DNA of 26,848 nt. Source: Brachionus koreanus. Lineage: Eukaryota > Rotifera > Eurotatoria > Ploima > Brachionidae. Where the stretch lies: contig PJRA01000241.1 of the NCBI GenBank assembly GCA_016987375.1, positions 1 to 26,848 of the forward strand, read 5' to 3'. Every line of letters begins with the position of its first letter. Within the stretch, counting starts at the first letter, position 1. A model generated the notes under the pieces. That model was not told the DNA's origin. It was given only the letters and a program-made list of their open reading frames with translations, and made no database searches. A program made the position numbers and the translations under genes. Shown piece after piece: positions 9,502 through 19,300 of this stretch.

Positions 9502-10725
9502 ATGAGCTTAGCAATTTTGGGTGCCTTAATTTGTTTCCGTCTCCTATTAATTGTAAAGAAAACTTTTTAATAGGCAATAATAAAAGATTTTATTAAATTT
9601 TAAAAATAATTTATAGTTAGTTCTAACAACTGCTCTGGTATTGATATCGCTATCCAGAAAAGGCTCGTTTGAGACAAATATTTCCTCATTTTGGAAAAAC
9701 GCACGAATTGCTGCAATCGTTATTTTTTCAATAGCAATCGCTGCCTCAGCTTTTGCAATATTAATACAACTAATCAATTTAATTGTGCTAAAAACGAATA
9801 GATTTTTGACCATATTCATCAATGTAAGATTTGAAGGAAATTTTTTATTTAAAGAATTTAAGATAAAACTTTCGCGGTCGTATGACCACCGAAATTTAAG
9901 ATTTAGTTGATCATATTAAATAATGGATTAAAAATGAAAAAAAAAAGTAAAAATATTATGTTTTTTTTTTGTGTATTTTTGTGTAGAAATTTATTCTTTC
10001 TAAGCATTAAAAGTGTTTTTTTGTGTCCTTTTAGAGATAGGGTTAGAGTTTGTTTAGAAGAGGAAAGTTTTATTAATTTAAAATTGATTCCTAGAGAAAG
10101 TACACATAAGAAAACTTTTAATGATAGAATAAAAACAATTCTTATTAAAAAGATACAATAGTACACAAAAATACACAACAGAGCACTTTTAGTATTAGGA
10201 AAATTTTTTTCTTTTTTTAAGCAACTTTTTTTTGAGTGAAAAATATTGAAATTGATAGCCGAAATTTTTGCTTTTTAAATTTAAAGAAATATGGTTTAAT
10301 TAATTGAATTATTTTATTGGATTAAACATTAAGTTCAAAATTGTTTCTTTAAGGTTTTAGATTTCTTCCTAGCATTGACAGTAGTAGGCATTTCAGTTGC
10401 TTTGATTGTGGGTGAAGAGACATTCACAAACGCTAATTATTCAACAGATGTTGACAAATATTTTTTTTTAGTTTCTGGGGTAAATTTTTTTGAATTTAAA
10501 ACATTTAAAAATTTAAATCTGATTTTAAAAAAGATACTAGGGTTGATTGCACTTGTATTTTATCTAATTGACTTGTTGATATCGAGATGCTTTCAATTGC
10601 TAGTCGATGACGAAATCTACGAAGATGATGTTAGTGTAATCAAAGAAGAATCTGATTGCGATTCATGTTGTGATCCATGCGAACAAGAGTGCGTTAAGCA
10701 TGTCAATTGTGAATGCGCTTGCTAA
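9502..10725 (+). CDS. Four-helix membrane protein with cysteine-rich C-terminal tail, four exons, 191 aa
   Basis: Exons 9502-9552, 9617-9823, 10354-10479 and 10534-10725 join at GT...AG sites, all in phase 0, into 191 codons plus TAA. Four hydrophobic segments lie at about 3-30, 48-70, 80-106 and 122-144. Sequons N38 (NIS) and N114 (NYS) fall in the 1-2 and 3-4 loops, which puts both loops outside and both ends in the cytosol. After helix 4 comes an acidic tail, then eight cysteines in the last 25 residues, opening with DCDSCCDPC. The topology resembles MARVEL or other small tetraspan proteins, but I see no diagnostic motif; the tail could be palmitoylated or bind metal. The 530 nt intron 2 contains an inverted-repeat unit. 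Exon structure is well supported; function is unknown. Confidence 0.78.
9969..10178. repeat. 210 bp unit bounded by a perfect 17 bp inverted repeat
   Basis: TTGTGTATTTTTGTGTA at 9969-9985 is exactly reverse-complemented at 10162-10178. The unit lies wholly within intron 2 of the four-helix gene. An open plus-strand frame spans 9907-10161 but is Lys/Phe-rich and unrecognised. The arms look like terminal repeats of a small non-autonomous element; no clear target duplication was seen. Confidence 0.5.
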
Positions 10726-10886
10726 AATAGATTTAACTAATTTCATATTTCTCAGGATTTAACTAATTTTATATTAATAAATTTTATTTAAAATTTTTTT
10801 TTCAAGCGATATTTTATTATTACAAAAAAGCCAATAATTATTGCAAACATATACTAAATTGTAATTTTTTTTTAAATAATAATGGC

Positions 10887-13800
10887 TCAACTTGTAAAAA
10901 CCGGTAGTTTGTCTCCTGAATTTTCGTCCTGATTTTCTTTGTCACTGGCCGATCTCAAATTCTGATAGGAATTATTCAAAGCATTTTTTTGATTTGATGC
11001 TTTCATTTGGCGTCTCATTTCCACGGGCAAGCGAGCATCAATTCTGCCTTTGTATATATGCCCATCTTGGCCTTGCAGTTGCACTTCGCTACGCTGTGTT
11101 ATAACAGGCTGACTCACTGACTCTTCTCCTAATGAATTGTTAACTTTTACCAATTTTTTGTTCGGCACAGTCAGAGTATGTGGTCCACCACACTGACGAA
11201 CAGTAGCAAATAAGTCATAATTGTGTTCAGTTAAAAATTGTCTAAAAAAAAAAAGATAATAAACTAAAGAAATTAAATTTCATTTATTTATTTACTGTTT
11301 TTGAAATTGTCTTATCTGATCCAGTTCATAGGTTGTATATGGTCTTGGGGTCTGGATAGGTCTCATTCCTTTCTCGGCAGGGAGTGTTGGAATCGGTCTT
11401 ATGATTTTAAAATTAAAATTTTTTAAGGAAATCCCCTTTACTTTGTAAGGTTGACTAATCTTACATTTGTCCAGTAGTCATGTCGATAGGCCTATCACAT
11501 GATATGCAATGAAATCGCAATAATTGCTTTCGTAAGCCTGCAGCATCGTCCTCGGCATTGATCATTGGCGCTTGAATAGGTTGAATACTCTCTTTTTGCA
11601 TTTTTCTTAATTTTCTTAATTGTTTCTCTATTTGGTCCTTAAGCCCGTCCAATTCCAGTCTGTCTAATTTGTTCTCAAGTTCCTTGAATATATGTTCGTT
11701 TCCTTTTCTAAACTCGTCTTCCAAATTATTTGTTTTCTGACGACATTCATTCACTGAATTAGATACATCATTTAAATTATCGTCGAAAATTTTTTTATTA
11801 ACTTTTTGATCAAGATCTCGTTTATCTGCTTTCTTCAAAAAAACAAATTACTATTTGAAATTTATTTTAAAAGAAAAATTACTCTCTCGAACTCAGATCG
11901 GACCCAGCCCTTGTCTGCTTTAGTCTCATCAAGCATTCTTATTGCTTCTTTCAAACTCTTTAAAAAATTTGTTGAAATTTTAGAAAATTTTTAATAAAGA
12001 CATCAATTTAAATTTCTAATTGTATTAAATATTCAAGATGAATTCAATTTTTTTTTAGATATTTATTTGCTAAATTAAATGTTGATAAATTTATAACTAA
12101 ATTTTTTTAATTGATTTAGCAAAAAAAAGCAAAAGATACATTTTTGGTTTTTATAATATTTTACTTTTACATATGATTTTTAATGTATGCTTTATACTCT
12201 GGTAAATTTTTTTTTAATTTTACTCACAGACTTCTGTGTTCGTTGCGTACAACTACTTTTATTTCAAACCAAAGCTGTAACAGAGGCGTCAGAGACAAAT
12301 ACCGAAGTCTCTGTGATAAAGGATACTGACCATTTTAATGCCATAGAACCGAACCCTTGCCCCGGCCTCCGCCCAGGACCCCAAATTTTAGAATAAGATT
12401 AATTTTTTAAAAAATTTGAATATTTCTATACAAATATTTTTTTAATAATATAAATAAAATAAAATTTAATCAAACTTATAAATAAATGGAAATTAAAAAA
12501 TCTTAGGTTCTATTCTAAAGAATCAATATGAAGTTTTTCATATTATAATCATATTTATAATGCGTAAAATAGAATACTAACGGGTGATGCATAAGTAAAT
12601 GGACAAAAGTTAAGTTAACTTGCCCGATCATGCAAAGGGTATCATAAATATATTTATTTATAATCTACTAAAAATTAGCTATAATATTGCAAAAAAAATT
12701 TTTAAATGGGACTTTCTGTATCTGAACGATAAGAGAACGGGTCGTCCAACTACCTGGACAGCTGCAAGGAAGACAAAATTGAAGAGATTGACCAATAACC
12801 GAACTGGAGTGAGTCGAAGGCGCCTAGCAAGAAAATTTAATGTCCACCAGACAACATTTGGCCAGCAGTTAACAAAAATGGATATTTCATATCCTAAACG
12901 TGAAAAAACACCAAAATATAGCGTCGTACAGCATGAGAAAGCCAAGAAATTGAGTAAAAAACTCTCAAATATGCTATATCGTTCACCATGTTCGCTTATT
13001 TTGGAAGACGAAAAGTACTTTATTTTGGCAGGCGACAACATGCCGGTAAATGCTGGATATTACACAAATGATAAGTCTCCTAGTCCGGACAGTGTTCGGT
13101 TTGCTGGAAAAGAGAAGTTTCCAAAGAAGGTGCTTGTTTGGATAGCCATCGAAGATTTGATCGAAGTATGTCTAAGCCTTTTTTCGATTATCATAGTCAA
13201 TTGCCATCAATTCGAGCATCTATATTGACGAATGCTTGAATAAACAACTGCTCCCATTTATACATGAGTATCATGAAGACCTTGACTACGTTTTTTGGCC
13301 TGACTTAGCGTCTGCTCANNNNNNNNNNNNNNNNNNNNNNNNNNNNNNNNNNNNNNNNNNNNNNNNNNNNNNNNNNNNNNNNNNNNNNNNNNNNNNNNNN
13401 NNNNNNNNNNNNNNNNNNNNNNNNNNNNNNNNNNNNNNNNNNNNNNNNNNNNNNNNNNNNNNNNNNNNNNNNNNNNNNNNNNNNNNNNNNNNNNNNNNNN
13501 NNNNNNNNNNNNNNNNNNNNNNNNNNNNNNNNNNNNNNNNNNNNNNNNNNNNNNNNNNNNNNNNNNNNNNNNNNNNNNNNNNNNNNNNNNNNNNNNNNNN
13601 NNNNNNNNNNNNNNNNNNNNNNNNNNNNNNNNNNNNNNNNNNNNNNNNNNNNNNNNNNNNNNNNNNNNNNNNNNNNNNNNNNNNNNNNNNNNNNNNNNNN
13701 NNNNNNNNNNNNNNNNNNNNNNNNNNNNNNNNNNNNNNNNNNNNNNNNNNNNNNNNNNNNNNNNNNNNNNNNNNNNNNNNNNNNNNNNNNNNNNNNNNNN

Positions 13801-16757
13801 NNNNNNNNNNNNNNNNNNNNNNNNNNNNNNNNNNNNNNNGAGTTAAGTTAATTTTTGAATAAAAGATAAAGCCTATGTTTTTACCAATAAAACCCATAGG
13901 AAAATAACTTAATTATTTTATAAAAGAAATAATATAATTTAACGCTAAAAAGCCCAGCTGATTTTTAATAAAATTAAAATAAAAAATTTAGCTATGTAAT
14001 TAATTATTCTTTTGAAAATTGATAAAAAAATTTTAAAAATCATAAACAAATGCTAAGTTTTTAAAAGCTATTTTAAAAAATTTAATTTCTAATATTTAAG
14101 TTTGAATTTTTTAAACAAGGGTCTGAGAAACCCATAGGTCTTTTTAGTGTTAAACAAGAAATTTTATCAAAGATTGAACCAAAACTAAATGTGTAATGTC
14201 TTATATATGCAAAAATTATTTTTTTCACTTTAAAATTATCTAAGTCTTAAAATTAAAAAAATATATTGAAGAATTAAATGAGCTATTCCAATGAAACAAG
14301 CATTAGAAAAAAGTGTCAAAACGACACTGAATATTAAAAGTTAATATCTATAAATATCTAATTTTAAAATGAATTTTAAATTTAAAATTAAGAATTTGAA
14401 TTACCATAATGTCTTCTTTGTTCAATTGAGTGTTTTTCAAGCATTCTTTTAATGAGTCTCGAATATGATCCAAAGAATTGTTCAAATTGGCAATTAAGCC
14501 CTCCAGCTCATTTCGCTTGTTTGATTCCTTAGGGAAAATAAAATAATTTTTAAATATTTTATTTGAGAAAAATAATTTTTCCCTACATCACTAAATTTTT
14601 TCTTTAACTCTTCTATAATTGACTTGAGATCCCGTATTTCATCCATTTTTTCAGCAAAGTCGTCCGGAAGTCTGAACGATTGCTGACTCGATTGATTACT
14701 AGGCTTGCGATTAAGCTCAAGCTAAAAATTAAATACATAAATTTTAGCTATTTGTTTTATTTTCACTTTACTCTTATTTGATCAACAATGTCCTTAAGCT
14801 GCTCATGTCTTTCGTTAAGAGTACCTAATTTGGAAAGAATTTCTTGTAATTCTTTGCTAGGATGATGTGACGAAGGTCTTGATTGTGAGACAGTTGATGG
14901 TGTTTTTGGACGCACATAGTTCTGCTCGTTCAAGGGAACTTTTTCACTAGGCTTAAAAGTGTCGGTTGGTGGAGGTGTAGGCGGTGCTGGTGTTTTAGTC
15001 TTAGCTGATTTTTCACGAACCTACAAAAATAATAATTCTCTATGATCAAATAATTTTTTCTTTAATTTTCTCACAGTTTGAGTCTCTTCATTTACTACTG
15101 GTTCCCGCTTCATTGCTGTGTCCAAAGCCTCTTTGATACCTTTGAGCGAGTTTTCTAGCGAAGGCCAAGTTACATACAAGTCTAGATCTGGATGAGTCAC
15201 AACATTGACAATCTTTGACTCAATTATTTTCTTTATGAAAAAATATATTTTATTATTTCTAGAATAATTTCAAAAAGTACAATTTGATCCATGATGTCCT
15301 TAAGTTTATCATCAAATTTATCAATTTGACCTATGAATTTTTTCAATGATTCAAGTTCGTTTTCAAGGTCTTTGAACTGATCAGTAGATGGCTTGTTTTG
15401 TTTTAGAAATAAAAAATTTTTAAAGTTTTTTTTTAAATTTTATTTTTACCAATGATTTAATTGTCTTTTCAACTGCATTCAGTCTTTTGAGCAACTCGTT
15501 GTATTTATCATTTAATTTTTTTATATCACCATCATTGCGGCCTTGATTCTCTTTTAATTCATTTATTTCATTTATCAAATCTTGAACCAGCGAAGTCAAC
15601 TAAAAATAAAATTAAATTTCTGCAATCTTTAAAATTAAAAGATATTTTTTTTTAAAGTTTTTTTCTAGAATACTTTGAAATTTAAAAAAAAAAAGCTACA
15701 CCGGTAGATGTGCGGAGCGAGACTAGATGAAGTTTCGCTATGGTAGCTAACTTTCTGCAAAAAAAAATTTCAGTTCTGTAAAAATATAAAAATTCATTTT
15801 CAAATTTAATTTAAAAAACTGAAAACATAGGTGTACTCAAAATCTTCTCTTCTCTTAATTGAATCATTAAACACGCTCACCTACAGAATCTTTTCTAAAA
15901 ATACGATTTTTGCATAGACTTTTGCATGAATTATTTGAAAACTACACAAATAAAATGAGGAATAAGTACGGCCTCTTTAAAAAAATTGGATCCTTCATTA
16001 GATTTCTAAAAGAATAATCAAATTTTTTCATCATTATTAAAATGTATTTTTTAAAAAAGTAAATTTTTATTTTAAAATTCTAATTATTCATTTTTGATCA
16101 CAATTTCATCGGCATAAATATTTCAAAAAATGAATAGATGCACTTAATTTAGATGAAAATCAATTGGAAAAATGAATATTTAAGACAAATCCGAGTAAAA
16201 TGGGAATTTTAGTTTAGATCGAAAATGATTACCTTCGTAATGCCTTCTTCATTTGACTCAAGTCTCTTGCTTAATTGAGTGTACTGCCATATTTCAAGAA
16301 TTGGTCCTGACTTGGTATCTTTACTTCTGTCAATAATCTGCTGATTTGATGGTAGGGAATTAAGAGCAGTCATTTGCTGTTCGAATCTGGCAAGTTTGTC
16401 TTCAAGTTTTTTAAAACGCTCAAAATTTATAGGCTTAAGATCAGAAGTCAAAAGCGAAAAACCGGATTCTGGTCTGCTCGTCTTTGAGTCATTTTTTTCA
16501 TTCGATTCTGTTAAAAGATTCACATACTTTTCATGATCTGCTTCGCTCTGAATAGCATCGTTGACCAAATTTTTTATATCGGAATCATCTCCGAATTTCG
16601 GCTCATAATATTGTAAATTAAGTGCTTTTAATAGCTCAAGCAGAAATGTTTTAAGTATGTTGAAGTTTACAATGCCGACTTGAGGAGAGGAATTGAGCGC
16701 CAAATTGACTAGGCGATTCAAGTTTAACTCGGATGATTTGCTTATACTGGTCATCAT
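10887..16757 (-). CDS. QRICH2/C16orf96-like DUF4795 coiled-coil protein, eleven exons, 782 aa
   Basis: Minus-strand exons: 16757-16233, 15599-15450, 15391-15281, 15230-15075, 15020-14772, 14721-14587, 14527-14405, 11957-11883, 11832-11465, 11397-11296 and 11241-10887. All have GT...AG borders. The joined 2349 nt form one frame of 782 codons plus TGA. The N-terminus carries LVNLALNSSPQVGIVNFNIL (16-35), typical of the C16orf96/QRICH2 family. Residues 160-610 are mostly predicted coiled coil, broken by a Pro/Ser-rich linker at about 322-375. The DUF4795 core follows: KADKGWV and KADKRDLDQKV repeats (from 496), KLDRLEL, CISCDRP (617-623) and CGGPHT (682-687). QRICH2 is a sperm-flagellum protein in mammals, so an axonemal or sperm role is inferred. 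The first nine introns are phase 0 and the last two phase 2. An acceptor-like TTTTTTTAG at about 16792 precedes the start, suggesting a 5'-UTR intron or trans-splicing. Confidence 0.93.
12230..12396 (+). CDS. GC-rich terminal exon inside an intron of the DUF4795 gene
   Basis: A strong acceptor, TTTTACTCACAG, ends at 12229. It is followed in phase 1 by 55 codons to TAA at 12394. The sequence is clearly coding and unusually GC-rich: a DFCVRCVQLLLFQTKAV opening, an acidic middle with TEVSVIKD, and a PNPCPGLRPGPQ tail. The order (hydrophobic segment, CxQLL, acidic stretch, VSVIK) parallels the start of the tail of the protein encoded at 9502-10725, which has RCFQLL and then DDVSVIKEE. It may be the last exon of a diverged paralogue. 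The nearest upstream ATG frame would need a 28 nt intron, shorter than any other intron here (minimum 50), so the true upstream exon is unidentified. It lies antisense in the 2.4 kb intron of the minus-strand gene. Confidence 0.5.
12580..13318 (+). mobile_element. Tc1/mariner-superfamily element A, right part lost in assembly gap
   Basis: A TA at 12578-12579 precedes an end reading ACGGGTGATGCATAAG, closely related to the end of the element at 23984 (both begin ACGGGTG and share ACAAAAGTTAAG). The right end is not visible and probably lies in the N run at 13319-13839. It is nested in intron 7 of the DUF4795 gene on the opposite strand. Confidence 0.75.
12707..13318 (+). pseudogene. Tc1/mariner transposase, frameshifted and truncated by the gap
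   Basis: The frame open from 12620 to 13228 is recognisable from about 12707. It has KRTGRPTTWTAARK (GRPR-like linker), a helix-turn-helix with RRRLARKFNVHQTT, the first catalytic Asp within LILEDEKYF, and KEKFPKKVLVWIAI. A frameshift after about 13150 moves the coding sense into the next frame, which continues NKQLLPFIHEYHEDLDYVFW and PDLASAH with the second catalytic Asp, up to the gap. The third catalytic residue would lie in the N run. DNA-cutting transposase of the IS630/Tc1/mariner superfamily; inactive as read unless the shift is an assembly error beside the gap. Confidence 0.82.
13319..13839. other. Assembly gap (521 N)
   Basis: Unknown bases inside or just after transposon A. Frames drawn through it (13236-13862 plus, 13316-13897 minus) are meaningless. 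Confidence 1.
13840..13919. repeat. Inverted-repeat fragment next to the gap
   Basis: TTAAGTTAATTTTT near the gap edge is mirrored by AAAATAACTTAA at the far side, and inside it GCCTATG is mirrored by CCCATAGG. The CCTATGGGTTT on its reverse strand recurs at the edge of the TTAA element at 13939-14153. It is probably the end of another small element whose body lies in the gap. Confidence 0.4.
13939..14153. mobile_element. TTAA-flanked miniature inverted-repeat element, copy 2
   Basis: TTAA then CGCTAAAAAGCCCAGC on the left; the reverse complement of the right edge is TTAA then CACTAAAAAGACC. Both TTAA target copies are intact. The 215 bp unit is homologous end to end with the reverse complement of 4138-4357, differing mainly by substitutions in the AT-rich middle. 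It has no coding capacity, so it is a non-autonomous element probably moved by a piggyBac-type transposase. It lies in intron 7 of the DUF4795 gene. Confidence 0.78.
15694..15748 (+). other. GC-rich foldable island in intron 1 of the DUF4795 gene
   Basis: About 55 nt near 50% GC, flanked by runs of A. AGCTAC (15694-15699) pairs with GTAGCT (15743-15748). Inside, AGCGAGAC (15716-15723) pairs with GTTTCGCT (15732-15739) around an 8 nt loop, with one G-U pair that keeps the stem only in plus-strand RNA. A short CAC/GTG stem can form between. On the minus strand a good acceptor, TTTTTTTTTGCAG, adjoins it, and 15754-15702 could be read as a 53 nt exon, but that length breaks the frame between exons 1 and 2. 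Either a structured RNA, a mobile fragment or an alternative exon; unresolved. Confidence 0.4.
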
Positions 16758-16791
16758 TTAGATCTTGTATACTTTCATCCCTTGAAATAAT

Positions 16792-18868
16792 CTAAAAAAA
16801 CCACTCGTTTTAATTAATTAAAATGTGTTGAAATTTACAGCTAAAATATAAAAAAGCTTAGTATTTTTATTTTTTGGTTAATACAGTTCTAATCATGCAA
16901 TAATATACGTTGTGTAAGTCGTCTTGACAACATTATTGTGTTTTTCAACAATTTTTGATTTTATTGTCAAAATCTCATGCCCGAAAATCTTATTCAACTT
17001 ATCATTTTCTTACCTTGAACAAATACACTCTTAAAAATTAAATTTTTAAGTTCTCATTCTATATTTGATCATCTTTTCTAATCTTAACAATATTTTTTGA
17101 CTATTAAATAAATTTACATATTATTTTTTGTTGTTGAATATATTCATTTAATAAACTTGTTTTTACGACATTTCAGAACTTTAGTTTCCATGGTAACATG
17201 ATTAGTTATTTTATCTTTCCGGTCTTTAAGTAATTAATTTGCTTTCTGATTAAATTAATAATTTGAAAGTGATTTTTCAATATTTTTATTAAATAATTAA
17301 ATAAAAATTATTTATTGACCTCAACTCTGAAAATTTTTTTCACTTAACAATATAAAAAAATTGATCGAAACATATTCAATTTTAATTTAAAAAAAAAATT
17401 AATCTAAAAATTTTTTTTGGCCAAATATTGACAAAGTCTTGATTTTGTTGAACATTTTGGATCTAATTAACTTTAGTACTTTTATTGTGGAAATTAAATC
17501 TAAAATAAATTAAACCTTAAAAACAACTTATATTTACCTTTGTCAGCTGATTGAAGTTGCTAATAAATCAAATCTAGTTTGATGATTAATTTAAACTTGA
17601 ATTCAGATATTTAAATATTTGTCCAAGCATTTTAATTATTCAAATTTCTGAAGATTTGCTTTTCTCAAATGTCGCAAAAATTTAAAACAAGATTTATGTA
17701 TATAGATGTATATTTCAAATGAGCACGAAACTAGCTCAAATATATAAAAATACTCATAAATTATTTAGTTCCATTTTTGTTTTTAAATATTGCATCTTGA
17801 AAATTTCAAGTCGTTTTTCGCTAGTTTGTTTTCAATTAAGATTTTAAATCTACACAATTTTATTGATTGACGATATGTTATTATGTTGTATTATGAGAAA
17901 AAAGTTTTCAATTAGTTGTAATAAAAGCTCTCCAGATTTTTAAGAGAGCTATTTATTTTAAATTTTGAAAATTTTTTTATTTCTCAACAGGGAATTTTCA
18001 ATGTCCAAATCTTAGTTAGACTGATAAAAAAGCTGTCTAAATATTTTATTATTTATTTTTAACTGCACAAAATTAATAAAACATATATTTTTTTTACATA
18101 AAGAATTGATTTTAATCTAATTAAATCAAATTAGACTTGCTTTAACCTAAAAATTTTAATATTGAAAAAATTTGACTTTTAATCTTATTTCTAAAGAAAA
18201 TATTTTTCCTGAGAAAAAAATTCAGTAATTTCAAGCTTGTTTTTTTTTCTATAAGCTTATATTGTTTTTTAATCAAAGCTTAAAAACATTTTTAAATTTT
18301 TATAAACAAAAACAAAAAAGTAAATTTAAGCTTGCTAAAAAAATTAAAAACTATCATATATAATGTAATTTTAGAAACCCTAAAAATTCTTAAATCTAAT
18401 TTAAATTTACGAATTCTTTAAACGTAGCTTCATTTTAGCATGGAATACTGTTTATTAGTTATGATTTATTTGTTTATCTATAACGAGATTAAGCCTTGAT
18501 CTCGGTATTTATCACCCTATTTAAACACTCTAATATTTTATTCTAAAAGGACCGTTCTTTCTGAATAAACGGTGTTTTTTAAATTAATCAATAAAAAAAA
18601 GCAATAATTAATTTCAAAATATAAATCATCAAACTATAGGGTCTTTTGTTCTCATCTACCACTAATGACTTTTTGAGTTAAAAAACTCATCACACCCTTT
18701 TTCAACTTAGGCTTTCAATTTCAAGGTTAATAAAAATTATGATAACCATTTTTTTAAAATTTCAAAATTTAAACTGCTGAATTTTGAAAAACCAATTTCA
18801 GTTCACTAAAGCCTCTAGACCTTCGGAAGGATATTTTTCTTGAATAAAAACATACATTCCTTTTTATT
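16792..18868. other. Long gene-free AT-rich region upstream of the DUF4795 gene
   Basis: No coding frame, RNA gene or transposon was recognised. It holds the presumed promoter of the minus-strand gene. Small hairpins occur at about 16900-16935 (arms AATAAT..GTTGT and ACAAC..ATTATT), 17929-17950 (AGCTCTC/GAGAGCT), 18551-18573 (ACCGTT/AACGGT) and 18675-18690 (TGAGTT/AACTCA). None has a function I can support. Confidence 0.5.
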
Positions 18869-19300
18869 GTTTAGAATAAAATTCTACATTTATAGAACAA
18901 GCTTAAAGTGTAAAGCACTATGGAAATTCCAGCAAATACACAACTTCATCTTTCTATCAAAGCGACTTCTTTTCACTACTGGTTGAGCTGAATGTGATGG
19001 GTTCAACAAATAATTCTGTTATCATAATTTCGAAAAATAGATCCACTTCTCTTCACAAGTAATGATCTGTCTGAAAAATCGTTCATCTATTAATTTTAAA
19101 TAGTTTCGAATAAATTTCTCTATTTTTTTTATCAATAAAAGTAAATGTGTCGTTGAATATCAAAATTTTGTCAAATCATCAGAAACAACTCGTTAGCTTT
19201 GTTAATCAAATTAAGGTAATGAAATAACGTCAATTGTCGTTTGATAATTGGCGAGTACTAAGCTTTAGATTGCTCTTTACAGCTGTACGCAGAGCGCTCT
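18869..19300 (-). mobile_element. Mariner-family transposase remnant, copy 2
   Basis: Read on the minus strand it matches the remnant at 8529-8897: LRTAVKSNLKLSTRQLSNDN, then a broken stretch, then EEKWIYFSK-like and FRNYDNR in shifted frames, then PVVKRSRFDRKMKLCICW and FHSALHFKLVL, ending in INVEFYS-like codons. The first catalytic Asp region is degenerate (CEEKW where mariners have GDEKW). Multiple stops and shifts make it inactive. Both copies stop at nearly the same point in the transposase. Confidence 0.8.

Noticed and set aside
9907..10178. Overlapping ORFs of 84 and 91 residues in intron 2 of the four-helix gene
   Set aside because: Lys/Phe-rich with homopolymer runs, and contained within the inverted-repeat unit; no sign of selection on either strand.
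12183..12396. Two-exon gene starting at ATG 12183 and splicing at 12202-12229
   Set aside because: The implied intron would be 28 nt, far below the 50 nt minimum of the other introns here, so only the downstream exon is kept.
12679..13041. 120-residue minus-strand ORF
   Set aside because: Antisense shadow of the transposase of element A.
13236..13897. ORFs spanning the N run
   Set aside because: Their length comes from unknown bases. Only the 27 or so codons before the gap (plus strand) are meaningful, and they belong to transposon A.
15694..15748. Hammerhead or twister ribozyme, or tRNA, at the GC-rich island
   Set aside because: The hammerhead core order CUGAUGA...GAAAC is absent on both strands, the twister core was not found, and there are no A/B-box promoter motifs or acceptor-stem geometry of a tRNA.
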